51,076 bases of DNA from contig DATKFG010000149.1 of NCBI GenBank assembly GCA_035511515.1, positions 1 through 51,076 on the forward strand, read 5' to 3'. The notes below the pieces were generated by a model that searched no databases, was not told where the DNA came from, and was given only the letters and a program-made list of their open reading frames with translations. This document shows positions 24,269 to 32,503 of this stretch, one piece after another; position 1 is the stretch's first letter; each line of letters starts with the position of its first letter. The position numbers and the translations under genes were made by a program. The stretch comes from VBCK01 sp035511515 (GTDB lineage: Bacteria > Pseudomonadota > Gammaproteobacteria > Burkholderiales > Burkholderiaceae_F).

Positions 24269-25732
24269 CTAGTCGAGCTCCCGGATCGCAAAGCGCACGC
24301 CGACCCGCTGCCACTGCTCGGCCTCCTCTTCGAGCAGGTGGCGCGTCAGCGGATGCTGGTGGAGCCACCCCTGGTCCAGCGCCAGCTCGATCGCGCGCGC
24401 GAAGCGCAGCGTCCACCGCTCGCATGCGGCGTCGCGGCGCGCGTGGTTCAGTATCACGCTCAGCCGCAGGGCCAGCAACGCCGCTGCCCGTTCGGAATCC
24501 TCGAGCAGCACCGACACCTTCTTCAGGTTGCCGCGCTGACCCAGCACCAGTTCGGCGATGTTCTTCTGATCCGAGGTCGAAAAGCCGGGCAGGTCCCCGT
24601 GCTCGATCAGGTAGGCCGAGTGCTTGTGATAGTCCCCGTGCGACACGGCCGAACCGACTTCGTGCAATTGGGCGGCTCGCAGCAGGCTCTTGAGGGATTC
24701 TTCGCCGGCGGCCGGCGCCACCGCACGGAAAAGCCCGAGCGCCGTCTGGGCGACCCGTTCGGCCTGCGCGCGGTCGACTCCGAAGCGCAACTGCCAGCGG
24801 TCGACCGTGGCATCGCGGATGTCGTGGCTCTCGCGCCGCCCCAGCAGGTCGTACAGCACACCCAGCCGCAAACCGCCCTTGGCGGCGCGCAACTCCTGCA
24901 GTCCAAAGGTCTCGAAGATCGCCAGCAGAACCGCCAGCCCCCCGGCCAGCACCGCGGCCCGCTCCTGCTTCAGGCCGTCGAAGCGGACCCGGCGTACATC
25001 GCCCGCTGCCAGCAGCGCCTGGCGCAGCCGCGCCAGCCCGGACGGCGTCACGGTGCCGTCGGTCCAGCCCTGGTCGCGCAGCACCAGGGAAACGGCCCCG
25101 ATCGTTCCACTGGTGCCATAGGCCTCGTCCCAGCGGCCCCGGCCGAAAAAGGCCTGGGCCTCCTCCAAGTCGGCCTCGCACGCGACCTGGGCGCGCCGGA
25201 ACGACGCCCGATCGATGGTGCCGTCCGGGAAGAATTTCAGCGTCACGTTCAGGCAGCCGATCTTGAACGACTCGGCCTTGTCGGCCTCGAAGGTGCGCCC
25301 GACGATCACCTCGCTGGAGGCCCCGCCGATGTCGACCACCAGGCGGCGCTTCTGGCTCGGCGCCAACGAGTGCATGCAGCCTTCGAACACCAGGCGCGCT
25401 TCTTCGCGACCCGAGATGATCTCGATCGGAAATCCCAATGCGTGCTGACCCTCGAGCAGGAATTCATCCGCGTTCAGCGCCTGCCGCAAGGTCTGTGTTC
25501 CAACCGCGCGCACGTGCGAGGCCGGCATGCCACGCAGCCGCTCGTTGATTCGTTCCAGGCATTCGCGGGCGGTCTCGATGGCTTTCTTGGACAGGCGATT
25601 GTCCGCGTCCAGCCCGGCCGCGAGCCGGACGATTTCCTTCCAGTAGCCGCGCCGCTCGATGTGTGAGCCGTCGGCGCGCCCGATTTCCAGGCGGAAGCTG
25701 TTGGAGCCGACGTCGACCGCAGCGAGCAGCAT
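24269..25732 (-). CDS. ppx: exopolyphosphatase (Ppx/GppA family)
   Basis: Ppx removes terminal phosphates from polyphosphate; the related GppA hydrolyses pppGpp. The 487 residues start with the actin-like fold phosphate loop VDVGSNSFRLEI. They continue with the second glycine motif VVDIGGASSEVI, the YGTSGTIGAV segment, and a C-terminal HD-type domain with LHEVGSAVSHGDYHKHS. Proximity to ppk1 favours Ppx over GppA. The ATG at 25732 lies 21 bases past the ftsY stop on the same strand, so ftsY and ppx may share a transcript. Confidence 0.94.
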   Translation of the reverse strand: MLLAAVDVGSNSFRLEIGRADGSHIERRGYWKEIVRLAAGLDADNRLSKKAIETARECLERINERLRGMPASHVRAVGTQTLRQALNADEFLLEGQHALGFPIEIISGREEARLVFEGCMHSLAPSQKRRLVVDIGGASSEVIVGRTFEADKAESFKIGCLNVTLKFFPDGTIDRASFRRAQVACEADLEEAQAFFGRGRWDEAYGTSGTIGAVSLVLRDQGWTDGTVTPSGLARLRQALLAAGDVRRVRFDGLKQERAAVLAGGLAVLLAIFETFGLQELRAAKGGLRLGVLYDLLGRRESHDIRDATVDRWQLRFGVDRAQAERVAQTALGLFRAVAPAAGEESLKSLLRAAQLHEVGSAVSHGDYHKHSAYLIEHGDLPGFSTSDQKNIAELVLGQRGNLKKVSVLLEDSERAAALLALRLSVILNHARRDAACERWTLRFARAIELALDQGWLHQHPLTRHLLEEEAEQWQRVGVRFAIRELD

Positions 25733-25753
25733 GTGGGTGGCTGGTGTCCCGAA

Positions 25754-26665
25754 CTAGGTTCCGATCAGGGCTTCGGCGAACTGCCGGGCCGAAAACGGCT
25801 GCAAGTCCTGCGGCCGCTCACCGACGCCGAGAAACAAGATCGGCACCGGACGCTCGAGCGCCAGCGCCGCGATCACCCCGCCCTTGGCGGTGCCGTCCAG
25901 CTTGGTGACGATCAGCCCGGTCAATCCGATCGCCTGATCGAACGCGCGCACCTGCGCCAGCACATTTTGCCCGTTGGTTCCATCGACGACCAGAACGACC
26001 TCGTGCGGGGCGCCTTCCTGGCCCTTGGCGATCGCCCGCTTGATCCGCTTGAGCTCCTGCATCAGATGAGTCTGGGTCGGAAGGCGGCCGGCCGTGTCGG
26101 CGATCAGCACGTCGACCGAGCGGGCTCGCGCGGCCGCGACCGAGTCGAAGATCACGGCCGCCGGATCGCCGCTCGCCTGGGAGATCACCTCCACGCCATT
26201 GCGCTCGCCCCAGATCTGCAGCTGTTCGCGCGCCGCTGCACGGAAGGTGTCGCCCGCCGCCAGCAGCACCTTGTAGCGACCGGCGGCGAACCAGTGCGCG
26301 AGCTTCCCGATGGTGGTGGTCTTGCCGCTGCCGTTGACCCCGACCACCATCACCACCCAGGGACGCTGCTCGGGCAGCACGAGAGACCGCTCCGATGGCG
26401 CCAGCAGCGCGGTCAGCTCCTCGCGCAGCGCGGCCCGCACCGCCTCCGGGGTTGGCGCTTCGCGCCGGCCGAGCCGGGTGCGCACCCGCTGCAGCAGCAG
26501 CTGCGCGGCCGGCACGCCGGTGTCGGCTTTCACCAGGGCCGCTTCGAGCTCCTCGAACAGCGCCTCGTCGATCCGGGCGGCCGACAACAGCCCGACGATG
26601 CCGGCCCGTGTCTTGGCCAGACCCTGCTTCAGCCGCGCCAGCCATCCCTGATCTTCCTCGCTCAT
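25754..26665 (-). CDS. ftsY: signal recognition particle receptor FtsY
   Basis: FtsY is the SRP receptor GTPase that brings translating ribosomes to the Sec translocon. The 303-residue protein consists essentially of the NG domain: helical N (about 1-90), P-loop GVNGSGKTTT (109-118), DTFRAAA, DTAGRLPTQ, and TKLDGTAKGG. The acidic A domain of enteric FtsY is absent, as in many betaproteobacterial and Gram-positive forms. I chose ATG at 26665; a TTG three codons upstream (26674) is possible. It is divergent from rsmD, with a 47-base gap. Confidence 0.96.
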   Translation of the reverse strand: MSEEDQGWLARLKQGLAKTRAGIVGLLSAARIDEALFEELEAALVKADTGVPAAQLLLQRVRTRLGRREAPTPEAVRAALREELTALLAPSERSLVLPEQRPWVVMVVGVNGSGKTTTIGKLAHWFAAGRYKVLLAAGDTFRAAAREQLQIWGERNGVEVISQASGDPAAVIFDSVAAARARSVDVLIADTAGRLPTQTHLMQELKRIKRAIAKGQEGAPHEVVLVVDGTNGQNVLAQVRAFDQAIGLTGLIVTKLDGTAKGGVIAALALERPVPILFLGVGERPQDLQPFSARQFAEALIGT

Positions 26666-26712
26666 TTTCTGCAATTATCCGGCTGCGGCCGCGCTCGGCA
26701 GTGTAGAGGATC

Positions 26713-27315
26713 GTGGTGGTGCGATCGAATATCAAACGGGTAGGCGATCCACCCCATCGGATCCGCATCATCGGGGGACGCTATCGGCGCACTCAGATTC
26801 CGGTGCAGGATCGCGCCCAGTTGCGCCCGACGCCGGATCGGGTGCGCGAGACGCTGTTCAACTGGCTGTCACACCTGCGCCCCGACTTGACGTCCAGCCG
26901 CGGGCTGGACCTGTTCGCCGGCACCGGCGCGCTCGGATTCGAGCTGGCATCGCGCGGAGCGGGCGAAGTGCTGCTGGTCGAACGCGATCCGGCGCTGGTG
27001 AAACAGCTGACCGCGCTGCGCGATCGCCTCGGCGCCCGCGAGGTCCAGGTGATCCGGGGCGACGCGATCGAGGTGGCCCGCCGACTGCCGCCGGCCTCGT
27101 TCGACCTGATCTTCATCGACCCACCTTACGGGGAAGCACTGCTGCACCCCGCACTGTCGGCCGCCCGCGGGTTGCTGGCTCCGGGTGGGTCGGTCTATGC
27201 GGAGGCCCCAGCCGCGCTGAAGGAGGTCGACCTGCAGCCGCTCGGCCTGCAGGCGATCCGGACCGGCAGGGCGGGCCGTGTCCATTTTCATTTGCTGGGT
27301 TTGCAACAGTCCTGA
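26713..27315 (+). CDS. rsmD: 16S rRNA (guanine(966)-N(2))-methyltransferase
   Basis: RsmD methylates G966 of 16S rRNA during 30S assembly. The 200-residue protein has RIIGGRYRRTQI at the N-terminus, SAM-binding motif I DLFAGTGALGFE (66-77), and the catalytic IDPPYG (135-140). The start is GTG at 26713, with GAGGA just upstream and a second GTG directly following. The divergent ftsY and the downstream coaD give the classical ftsY/rsmD-coaD arrangement. Confidence 0.95.
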   Translation: MVVRSNIKRVGDPPHRIRIIGGRYRRTQIPVQDRAQLRPTPDRVRETLFNWLSHLRPDLTSSRGLDLFAGTGALGFELASRGAGEVLLVERDPALVKQLTALRDRLGAREVQVIRGDAIEVARRLPPASFDLIFIDPPYGEALLHPALSAARGLLAPGGSVYAEAPAALKEVDLQPLGLQAIRTGRAGRVHFHLLGLQQS

Positions 27316-27359
27316 AATAATGACGCGTTTTTTCAGTCCCCCGAACCGGAGCCGGGCGC

Positions 27360-27869
27360 ATGTCCATCGTGATCGCTGTGTATCCCGGAACGTTCGATCC
27401 CCTGACGCGCGGTCACGAGGACCTGGTGCGCCGCGCCGCGGGGCTGTTCGCGAAGCTGATCGTGGGGGTCGCGGACAGTTCGGCCAAGCGGCCGGTCTTC
27501 ACGCTGGACGAGCGCATCGAGATCGCGCGCGAAGTGCTCGGCCATTATCCGAATGTCGAGGTGGTCGGCTTTCGCGGGCTGCTGAAGGATTTCGCGCGCG
27601 AGCAGGACGCGCGGGTGATCCTGCGTGGGCTGCGCGCCGTGTCCGACTTCGAATACGAGTTTCAGATGGCGGGCATGAACCGCTACCTGTTGCCGGACGT
27701 CGAGACGATGTTCCTGACGCCGGCCGATCAGTACCAGTTCATCTCCGGCTCGATCGTGCGGGAGATTGCGATGCTGGGAGGCGACGTCAGCAAGTTCGTG
27801 TTTCCCTCGGTCGAGCGCTGGCTGAAGAACAAGCTATCGCAGCTCGGCGGCCCGCCGGCCGCGCCGTAA
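27360..27869 (+). CDS. coaD: phosphopantetheine adenylyltransferase
   Basis: CoaD transfers AMP from ATP to 4'-phosphopantetheine, the penultimate step of coenzyme A synthesis. The 169-residue protein has YPGTFDPLTRGHEDL with the nucleotidyl-transferase TxxH-type motif (Thr16, His19). The second ATP site is ISGSIVREIA near residue 127. It is 44 bases after rsmD and likely co-transcribed. Many betaproteobacteria have a ferredoxin gene next; here the strand changes instead. Confidence 0.96.
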   Translation: MSIVIAVYPGTFDPLTRGHEDLVRRAAGLFAKLIVGVADSSAKRPVFTLDERIEIAREVLGHYPNVEVVGFRGLLKDFAREQDARVILRGLRAVSDFEYEFQMAGMNRYLLPDVETMFLTPADQYQFISGSIVREIAMLGGDVSKFVFPSVERWLKNKLSQLGGPPAAP

Positions 27870-27905
27870 GGGACGGCGGCCTGGGCCTAGCGATCGCCAG
27901 GCGAG

Positions 27906-27939
27906 GCCCTCCGTAGCGCCGTCAGGCGCGAAGGAGGGC
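27906..27939. terminator. stem-loop between convergent coaD and the secretin-like gene
   Basis: GCCCTCC...GCGCC-GTCA-GGCGC...GGAGGGC forms a two-part stem with a small internal loop, between the 3' ends of the two genes. There is no T-run, so factor-independent termination is uncertain. Its right half (27915-27938) is a short repeat found again at 28458-28481 with one mismatch. Confidence 0.5.
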
Positions 27940-27944
27940 GGGGC

Positions 27945-28775
27945 CTAGGGTGCTGCCACCTCGACCTTGATCCAGAGCCCGGCGCGCGGCGCCCCGGATT
28001 CGGCAACACCCGCCGAAGGCAGCTGCGTTCCGGAGTCGGCCAGCGCGATCCACTGGCCGGCCCGGCCATAGACGGTCTGATGGTCGGCGCCTTCGTCGTA
28101 GGCCCCGCTGACGCGCCCGGCCTGGCGGGGTTGCAGATCGATCGCCACCGTTTGGCCGGCCAGCCAGATGCGCGCCGTGAAGTCCGAGACCGCGTCGAAC
28201 GGTACAAGGCCGGCCGTGTCGGCGCCCCCGGGCCTGGCGGCCTTGCCGCTCGCCACCGTCTTGCCGGCGCGCACGCCAAACCACAGCGACTGCGCCGCCG
28301 GCATCGAAATCACCAGCGGGTCGCCCTCGACCACCGGCACCGGTGCCGGGCCAGCCTGCGTCGTCGACAGCACCTGGCCGTTGCCGTGCACATCGGCGGC
28401 CAGCGGGCGCCCGGTCGACAGCGTGACCGCTCCGTGGCTGGCCGGAGCCAGATCGGCAGCGCCGCCAGGCGCGAAGGAGGGGGGATCGTCGCGCAAGCTC
28501 ACCACCAGCGGCTGCAGCGGCCGGTCCGACTGCTCGATCAACCGCACCACTCGAGCCAGATCCGCCGGCGGTGCGCGCACCTGCAGGTGCATGCCAGCGC
28601 CCGCCAGCGCCGCCGGGCCGATCAGCGGTCGCAACACGATGAGCAGCGATTCCGCACTGCGGTGGTGCAGCTCGACCGTGACCGGCTGTTGAGCCTGGCC
28701 GATCGCCCCGGTGGACGCCAGCAGCGCCGCCAAGGCGACCGGCTTGATGACCCGCAGGCAAGGTCTGCCGATCAT
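27945..28775 (-). CDS. exported protein with secretin N-domain-like region, no pore domain
   Basis: A 276-residue exported protein with signal peptide PVALAALLASTGAIGQAQQ (about 12-30). The next 60 residues (VTVELHHRSAESLLIVLRPL through LARVVRLIEQSDRP) match the pattern of the secretin N1/NolW-type module, a short beta-alpha-beta fold that repeats in GspD- and PilQ-type secretins. The rest is beta-rich and unrecognised, and there is no secretin pore domain. Its ATG overlaps the AsmA gene's stop (ATGA), so the two are coupled. A small palindromic repeat at 28458-28481 is translated within it. Function unknown. Confidence 0.65.
   Translation of the reverse strand: MIGRPCLRVIKPVALAALLASTGAIGQAQQPVTVELHHRSAESLLIVLRPLIGPAALAGAGMHLQVRAPPADLARVVRLIEQSDRPLQPLVVSLRDDPPSFAPGGAADLAPASHGAVTLSTGRPLAADVHGNGQVLSTTQAGPAPVPVVEGDPLVISMPAAQSLWFGVRAGKTVASGKAARPGGADTAGLVPFDAVSDFTARIWLAGQTVAIDLQPRQAGRVSGAYDEGADHQTVYGRAGQWIALADSGTQLPSAGVAESGAPRAGLWIKVEVAAP
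28458..28481. repeat. short palindromic repeat (family C) inside a coding region
   Basis: The 24 bases AGCGCCGCCAGGCGC plus the following GAAGGAGGG match 27915-27938 except for one base. A weaker relative, beginning AGCGCC and reading GCGGAGGCGGG, is at 29765-29785. All three lie within 2 kb. Confidence 0.6.
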
Positions 28776-30907
28776 TTCCCGAGCAGACCTTTCAGCGCGT
28801 CGCCCAGACTGGGGTTGGACGGCTGGCCATCCTTCTTGAGCTTGTTCTGGAGCAGGTTCTTCAGCTGGTCGCCCGCCTTCTTCGTGATCGCCTGGCGGGC
28901 GAGCGAATTCCAGTCGAGCTGGTACGACAGCGCGCCAAACGGCCCCGACAGATGCACCGGAACCGTCACGCCGCGCAGGCCCGACAGATCGCCGCCGCCC
29001 TGGGCGGCGAGGGTTTCGACCACCGCCGCCTGCACCGTGTAATCGAGCGCGCCGGCGCCGATATCGATCGTTCCGGCGCCGCTCACCCGCAACAGCGGCG
29101 ATTTGGCCAGCAGATCGCGGTTGGTCGCCACTCCGTTGCTGATCGAGAAGCTGGCGGTGAGCTCGGAAAAGTCCGTCTTCTGGGCCTCGTCGGCAGCTCC
29201 GGTCTGAGCAGCACCGGCCGCAAGCGCCGACTTCACCTCGCGCAGCTTCTGAGCGATATTGATTCCGTGTATCGCGCCGTCGCGCAGCGCGAGCGAGGCG
29301 CTGCCGCCCAGCGCGTGGCGCATCGCGCCGACCGTCGGCCCCTGCGTCGTGATGTCCAGCTTGACACCGCCGTGCCCCGCGATCAGGTCCCTGCCGGTCA
29401 GGTCCTTCACCAGCGGTTCGATCGAGATCCCGCTCAGCGCGAGGTCCGCGGCGATCCGGTTCGTGTTCGCGTCCACTTTTGCACTGCCGTTCAACGTCCC
29501 TTCGTACAGGCTGGCCGACAGCGGCGCCACGTTCAGGTGGCCGTCGGCCGAGCTCAGTGCGACCTTCACGCTGGCGGCCTTCAGGTTGCGCACCTGCAGC
29601 GCGCCGATCCGCACGGCGCCGGACAGGTTCAGGGCTTTCAGCGCCGACAGATCGACTTTCGGATCGGCGGCCCTCACCCCCGGCCCCTCTCCCGCAAGCG
29701 GGAGCGGGGAGGTGGGAGAGGGGCCGGGGGTGAGGGCCGGCGCGGAGGCGGGCTTGCCCGCCGTAGCGCCTGTCGCGGAGGCGGGCAGGTAGCGGTCCAG
29801 GTTCAGCCGGTCCACGTCGGCATCGAATGCGATCCGCGGCGCCGAAAAACCGTGCACCTCCACCCGGGCCTTGGCGTTGGTCTCGTCGAAATGCGCGCCG
29901 AGCCGGGCCGCGATGTCCTGCGCGTGCGAATCCGCGCTGAGCGAGCCATCCAGTTTCACTTTCAGCGATCTCTGGGGCAGTGCGGCCGACTCCAGGTCGA
30001 CCTGCGCGTCGATCTTGCCGATCGAGAGCTTGTCGCCGGCGCTGGCGATGTCTTCCAGCGCCAGTTCGGCTCGCACCGGATGGCCTCCGGTCACCGCGGC
30101 CACCAGTTTCACGCGTTGTGCCGTCACGCTCGCCGGCCCGAGGGAGATCTTCGGCACCGTCAGCGCGACGTCGAACTGATCCGCACCCGAGCGCCCGCGC
30201 ACGTGGGCATCAAGCTCGCGGACGGCGAAGGCGCGATCGATCTGGTCGATATCGGCGATCGCTTTGAGCGAAAGGTCGACGTTGGACGGCGGCTCGGTCG
30301 CGCTGATCGACGCGGAAAAATCGACCGGTGTGCTGGCTCGCGCGGCCACGCGCCCGGTTCTGAGGTTCAGCTTCGACACCGTCACCGTGTTGTGGGAGCG
30401 CTCGTCCCGGTAGACCACCTGCGCGTCGACCAGCTCGATTCCACCCAGCTCCAATTGCGCAGCGGGCACGACGGCACCTCCCGATGGCGCCTGGGGAGCG
30501 GTCGTTTTCGGCTGCGGACCGCCGGTCAGGTCGTCCACATTGGTCGTGCCATCGGCGCGCTTTACGAACGTCGCGCGCAGCCCGTACAGGGACGCCCGGC
30601 CGGCCTGGACCCGTCCCGACAGCAGCGGCAGCAACGCCAGCGACACGCGCGCGCTTTCCAGGCTCACAAACGGCGCCTCCGAGCCATGTTCGCTCAGCGT
30701 CGTGCGCGGAAGCGCCACCGCGATCGTCGGAAACACCGACAGCGACAGCTTGCCGTCGAACTTCAGCGTGCGATCCAGCTTGTCGTGGACGGCCTGTTCG
30801 ATCCGGGGCTGGTAGCGGTTCACGTCGAAGGTGGCCAGGATCGCCGCCAGCACGACCACCACCAGCAGGAACAGCGCTGCGATTCCGATCAGGACTTTCT
30901 TCAACAT
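28772..30907 (-). CDS. AsmA family protein
   Basis: AsmA-type proteins are large envelope proteins anchored in the inner membrane. They are related to bridge-like lipid-transport proteins and affect outer-membrane biogenesis. The 711-residue product has an N-terminal membrane helix (about 4-25), then an FDVNRYQPRIEQAV segment typical of AsmA entry. It ends with the conserved AsmA C-terminal domain, including LTGRDLIAGHGGVKLDI and DYTVQAAVVETLA. A linker around residues 390-412 is encoded by a family A repeat at 29671-29736, which reads in frame as a proline- and glycine-rich insert. The ATG at 30907 has only a weak ribosome-binding site. It is followed by an overlapping gene (ATGA). Confidence 0.88.
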   Translation of the reverse strand: MLKKVLIGIAALFLLVVVVLAAILATFDVNRYQPRIEQAVHDKLDRTLKFDGKLSLSVFPTIAVALPRTTLSEHGSEAPFVSLESARVSLALLPLLSGRVQAGRASLYGLRATFVKRADGTTNVDDLTGGPQPKTTAPQAPSGGAVVPAAQLELGGIELVDAQVVYRDERSHNTVTVSKLNLRTGRVAARASTPVDFSASISATEPPSNVDLSLKAIADIDQIDRAFAVRELDAHVRGRSGADQFDVALTVPKISLGPASVTAQRVKLVAAVTGGHPVRAELALEDIASAGDKLSIGKIDAQVDLESAALPQRSLKVKLDGSLSADSHAQDIAARLGAHFDETNAKARVEVHGFSAPRIAFDADVDRLNLDRYLPASATGATAGKPASAPALTPGPSPTSPLPLAGEGPGVRAADPKVDLSALKALNLSGAVRIGALQVRNLKAASVKVALSSADGHLNVAPLSASLYEGTLNGSAKVDANTNRIAADLALSGISIEPLVKDLTGRDLIAGHGGVKLDITTQGPTVGAMRHALGGSASLALRDGAIHGINIAQKLREVKSALAAGAAQTGAADEAQKTDFSELTASFSISNGVATNRDLLAKSPLLRVSGAGTIDIGAGALDYTVQAAVVETLAAQGGGDLSGLRGVTVPVHLSGPFGALSYQLDWNSLARQAITKKAGDQLKNLLQNKLKKDGQPSNPSLGDALKGLLGK
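29671..29736. repeat. family A variant palindrome inside the AsmA coding region
   Basis: Perfect 23-base inverted arms at 29671-29693 and 29714-29736 with a 20-base loop. The first bases (CCCTCACCCC) and the CCCCTCTCCCGC core match the repeats at 1, 9.75 and 24.0 kb. The element is exactly 66 bases, so it adds 22 codons without shifting the frame. Confidence 0.85.
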
Positions 30908-30954
30908 GGGACCACTTGGGTGCACGACGTCGCCATCGTACCGGAGGCGCGGCC

Positions 30955-31155
30955 TCATTCGTCGAGAAACCCGCCCTTGAAGAACGACCACGCCGTGCCG
31001 TCGTGAAGGTAGAAGAAGCCGTCGGCGCAGAAGTCCTTGCCGGGGAAAAACTCGCGCAGCGCTCGCGGAACGAGGCGCGCCAGCTGCTCGTCGGTCAGCT
31101 GCTCGAACTGCTCGGGCGTGATCGGCTGGCCGACCCTGAGCTTGTGCGCCTGCAT
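30955..31155 (-). CDS. small conserved-looking hypothetical protein
   Basis: 66 residues, ATG at 31155. It begins with an ITPEQFEQLTDEQLARLVP helix and ends with GKDFCADGFFYLHDGTAWSF, an aromatic-rich region that looks folded and soluble. No signal peptide or transmembrane segment is seen, and the family is not recognised. It lies between ychF (29 bases upstream) and the AsmA gene (47 bases downstream) on the same strand. The composition is unlike the arginine/alanine noise of shadow frames, which supports a real gene. Confidence 0.6.
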   Translation of the reverse strand: MQAHKLRVGQPITPEQFEQLTDEQLARLVPRALREFFPGKDFCADGFFYLHDGTAWSFFKGGFLDE

Positions 31156-31184
31156 GGTTGGCGCCTGTCGCCGGACCCGAGCCC

Positions 31185-32291
31185 TCAGACGTTGAACCTG
31201 AAGTGCACGACGTCGCCGTCGAGCACCACGTAGTCCTTGCCCTCGAGGCGCATCCGCCCGGCTTCCTTGGCGCCGCTCTCGCCTCGGTACGCGACGAAAT
31301 CGTCAAACGAGATCACTTCGGCGCGAATGAATCCTCGCTCGAAATCGGTATGGATCACGCCCGCTGCCTGGGGCGCGGTGGTGCCGGCCGCGATGGTCCA
31401 GGCCCGCACCTCCTTCGGGCCGGCCGTGAAAAAGGTGTGCAACCCGAGCAGCGCGTAGCCGGCGCGGATCACGCGCGCCAGCCCCGGCTCCTGCATCCCC
31501 ATGTCCTGCAGGAACAGGGCCTTGTCCTCACCGGGCAGGTCGGCGATCTCCGCCTCGATCTTCGCGCAAACGGGCACGACCGGGGCCGACTCGCGCGCCG
31601 CAAAGGCCTGTACCGCGCTCAGCAGCGCGTTGCCGCTGAAGCCGTGCTCGTCGACGTTGGCCACGTACATCGCCGGCTTCATCGTCAGCAGAAACAGCGG
31701 CTTGAGCGTCGCGCGCTCCTCGGCCGACAGCACGACCGAGCGGGCCGGTCGGGCCTGGTCCAGCGCCGGCTGGATTTTCTCCAGCGCCGCCACCAGCCGC
31801 ATGGCCTCCTTCTTCTCCTCGCCGGCGGCGCCGGTGCGCGCCACCTTCGAATAGCGGCCGAGCTGCTTTTCCAGGGTCTGCAGATCGGCCAGCGCCAGCT
31901 CGGTGTTGACGACCTCGATGTCGCCGACCGGATCGATCCGGCCGGCTACGTGCACGATGTCCGGGTGCTCAAAGCAGCGCACGATGTGCGCGATCGCGTC
32001 GCATTCGCGGATGTTCGCCAGGAACTGGTTGCCCAGCCCTTCTCCCTTGCTGGCACCCGCCACCAACCCCGCGATATCGACGAACTCCACGGTGGCCGGC
32101 ACCACGCGCTCGGGCCGGGCGATCCCGGCCAGGCCCGCGAGCCGGGAGTCCGGCACTTCGACCACGCCGATGTTGGGCTCGATCGTGCAGAACGGATAGT
32201 TCTCGGCCGCAATGCCGGCCTTGGTCAGGGCGTTGAACAGGGTCGACTTGCCGACATTGGGCAAGCCGACGATGCCACATTTCAAGGCCAT
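31185..32291 (-). CDS. ychF: redox-regulated ribosome-binding ATPase YchF (OLA1 family)
   Basis: YchF is an Obg-related P-loop protein that prefers ATP to GTP and binds ribosomes. The 368 residues carry the P-loop GLPNVGKSTLFNALT (9-23), the switch II region FVDIAGLVAGASKGEGLGNQF, and the G4 position with VANVDE instead of NKxD, which explains the altered nucleotide preference. A C-terminal TGS domain includes TFFTAGPKEVRAWTI and HTDFERGFIRAEV. The ATG at 32291 starts the conserved MALKCGIVG; earlier in-frame codons have no support. In many proteobacteria ychF follows pth; here the two are 10 kb apart. Confidence 0.97.
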   Translation of the reverse strand: MALKCGIVGLPNVGKSTLFNALTKAGIAAENYPFCTIEPNIGVVEVPDSRLAGLAGIARPERVVPATVEFVDIAGLVAGASKGEGLGNQFLANIRECDAIAHIVRCFEHPDIVHVAGRIDPVGDIEVVNTELALADLQTLEKQLGRYSKVARTGAAGEEKKEAMRLVAALEKIQPALDQARPARSVVLSAEERATLKPLFLLTMKPAMYVANVDEHGFSGNALLSAVQAFAARESAPVVPVCAKIEAEIADLPGEDKALFLQDMGMQEPGLARVIRAGYALLGLHTFFTAGPKEVRAWTIAAGTTAPQAAGVIHTDFERGFIRAEVISFDDFVAYRGESGAKEAGRMRLEGKDYVVLDGDVVHFRFNV

Positions 32292-32503
32292 CGAGGCGCA
32301 CGCCGTTTCAGGAGAGAAAACGCGCGATTCTAAAGGCTCGGCCCCGGCCGAACCGGCCCGCCCGGCGGGCACGCGTATCACACTGTAACGATCCTGTACA
32401 AACCGGTTAACCGGGCGCGATGACGTTCAAAGTTAGAATAGATGTCGCCCAGCGCGGTCTGCTGGACTGAGCAACTCCGGTGTTAGAGAGCAGGGGAGGT
32501 TCC

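Noticed and set aside
24028..24291. 87-codon minus-strand frame in the mcp-ppx gap
   Set aside because: It is built from the two repeats: family A arms at both ends and family B in the middle. Similarity to the frame at 43.5 kb is explained by the DNA repeat.
28952..31006. 684-codon plus-strand open frame opposite the AsmA gene
   Set aside because: Shadow frame with Arg/Gln/His-rich composition; the minus-strand gene has a membrane anchor and an AsmA C-terminal domain.
31156..31306. Longer N-terminus for the AsmA gene starting near 31306
   Set aside because: It would overlap the 66-residue gene out of frame and bury the membrane anchor; ATG at 30907 gives a standard AsmA N-terminus.
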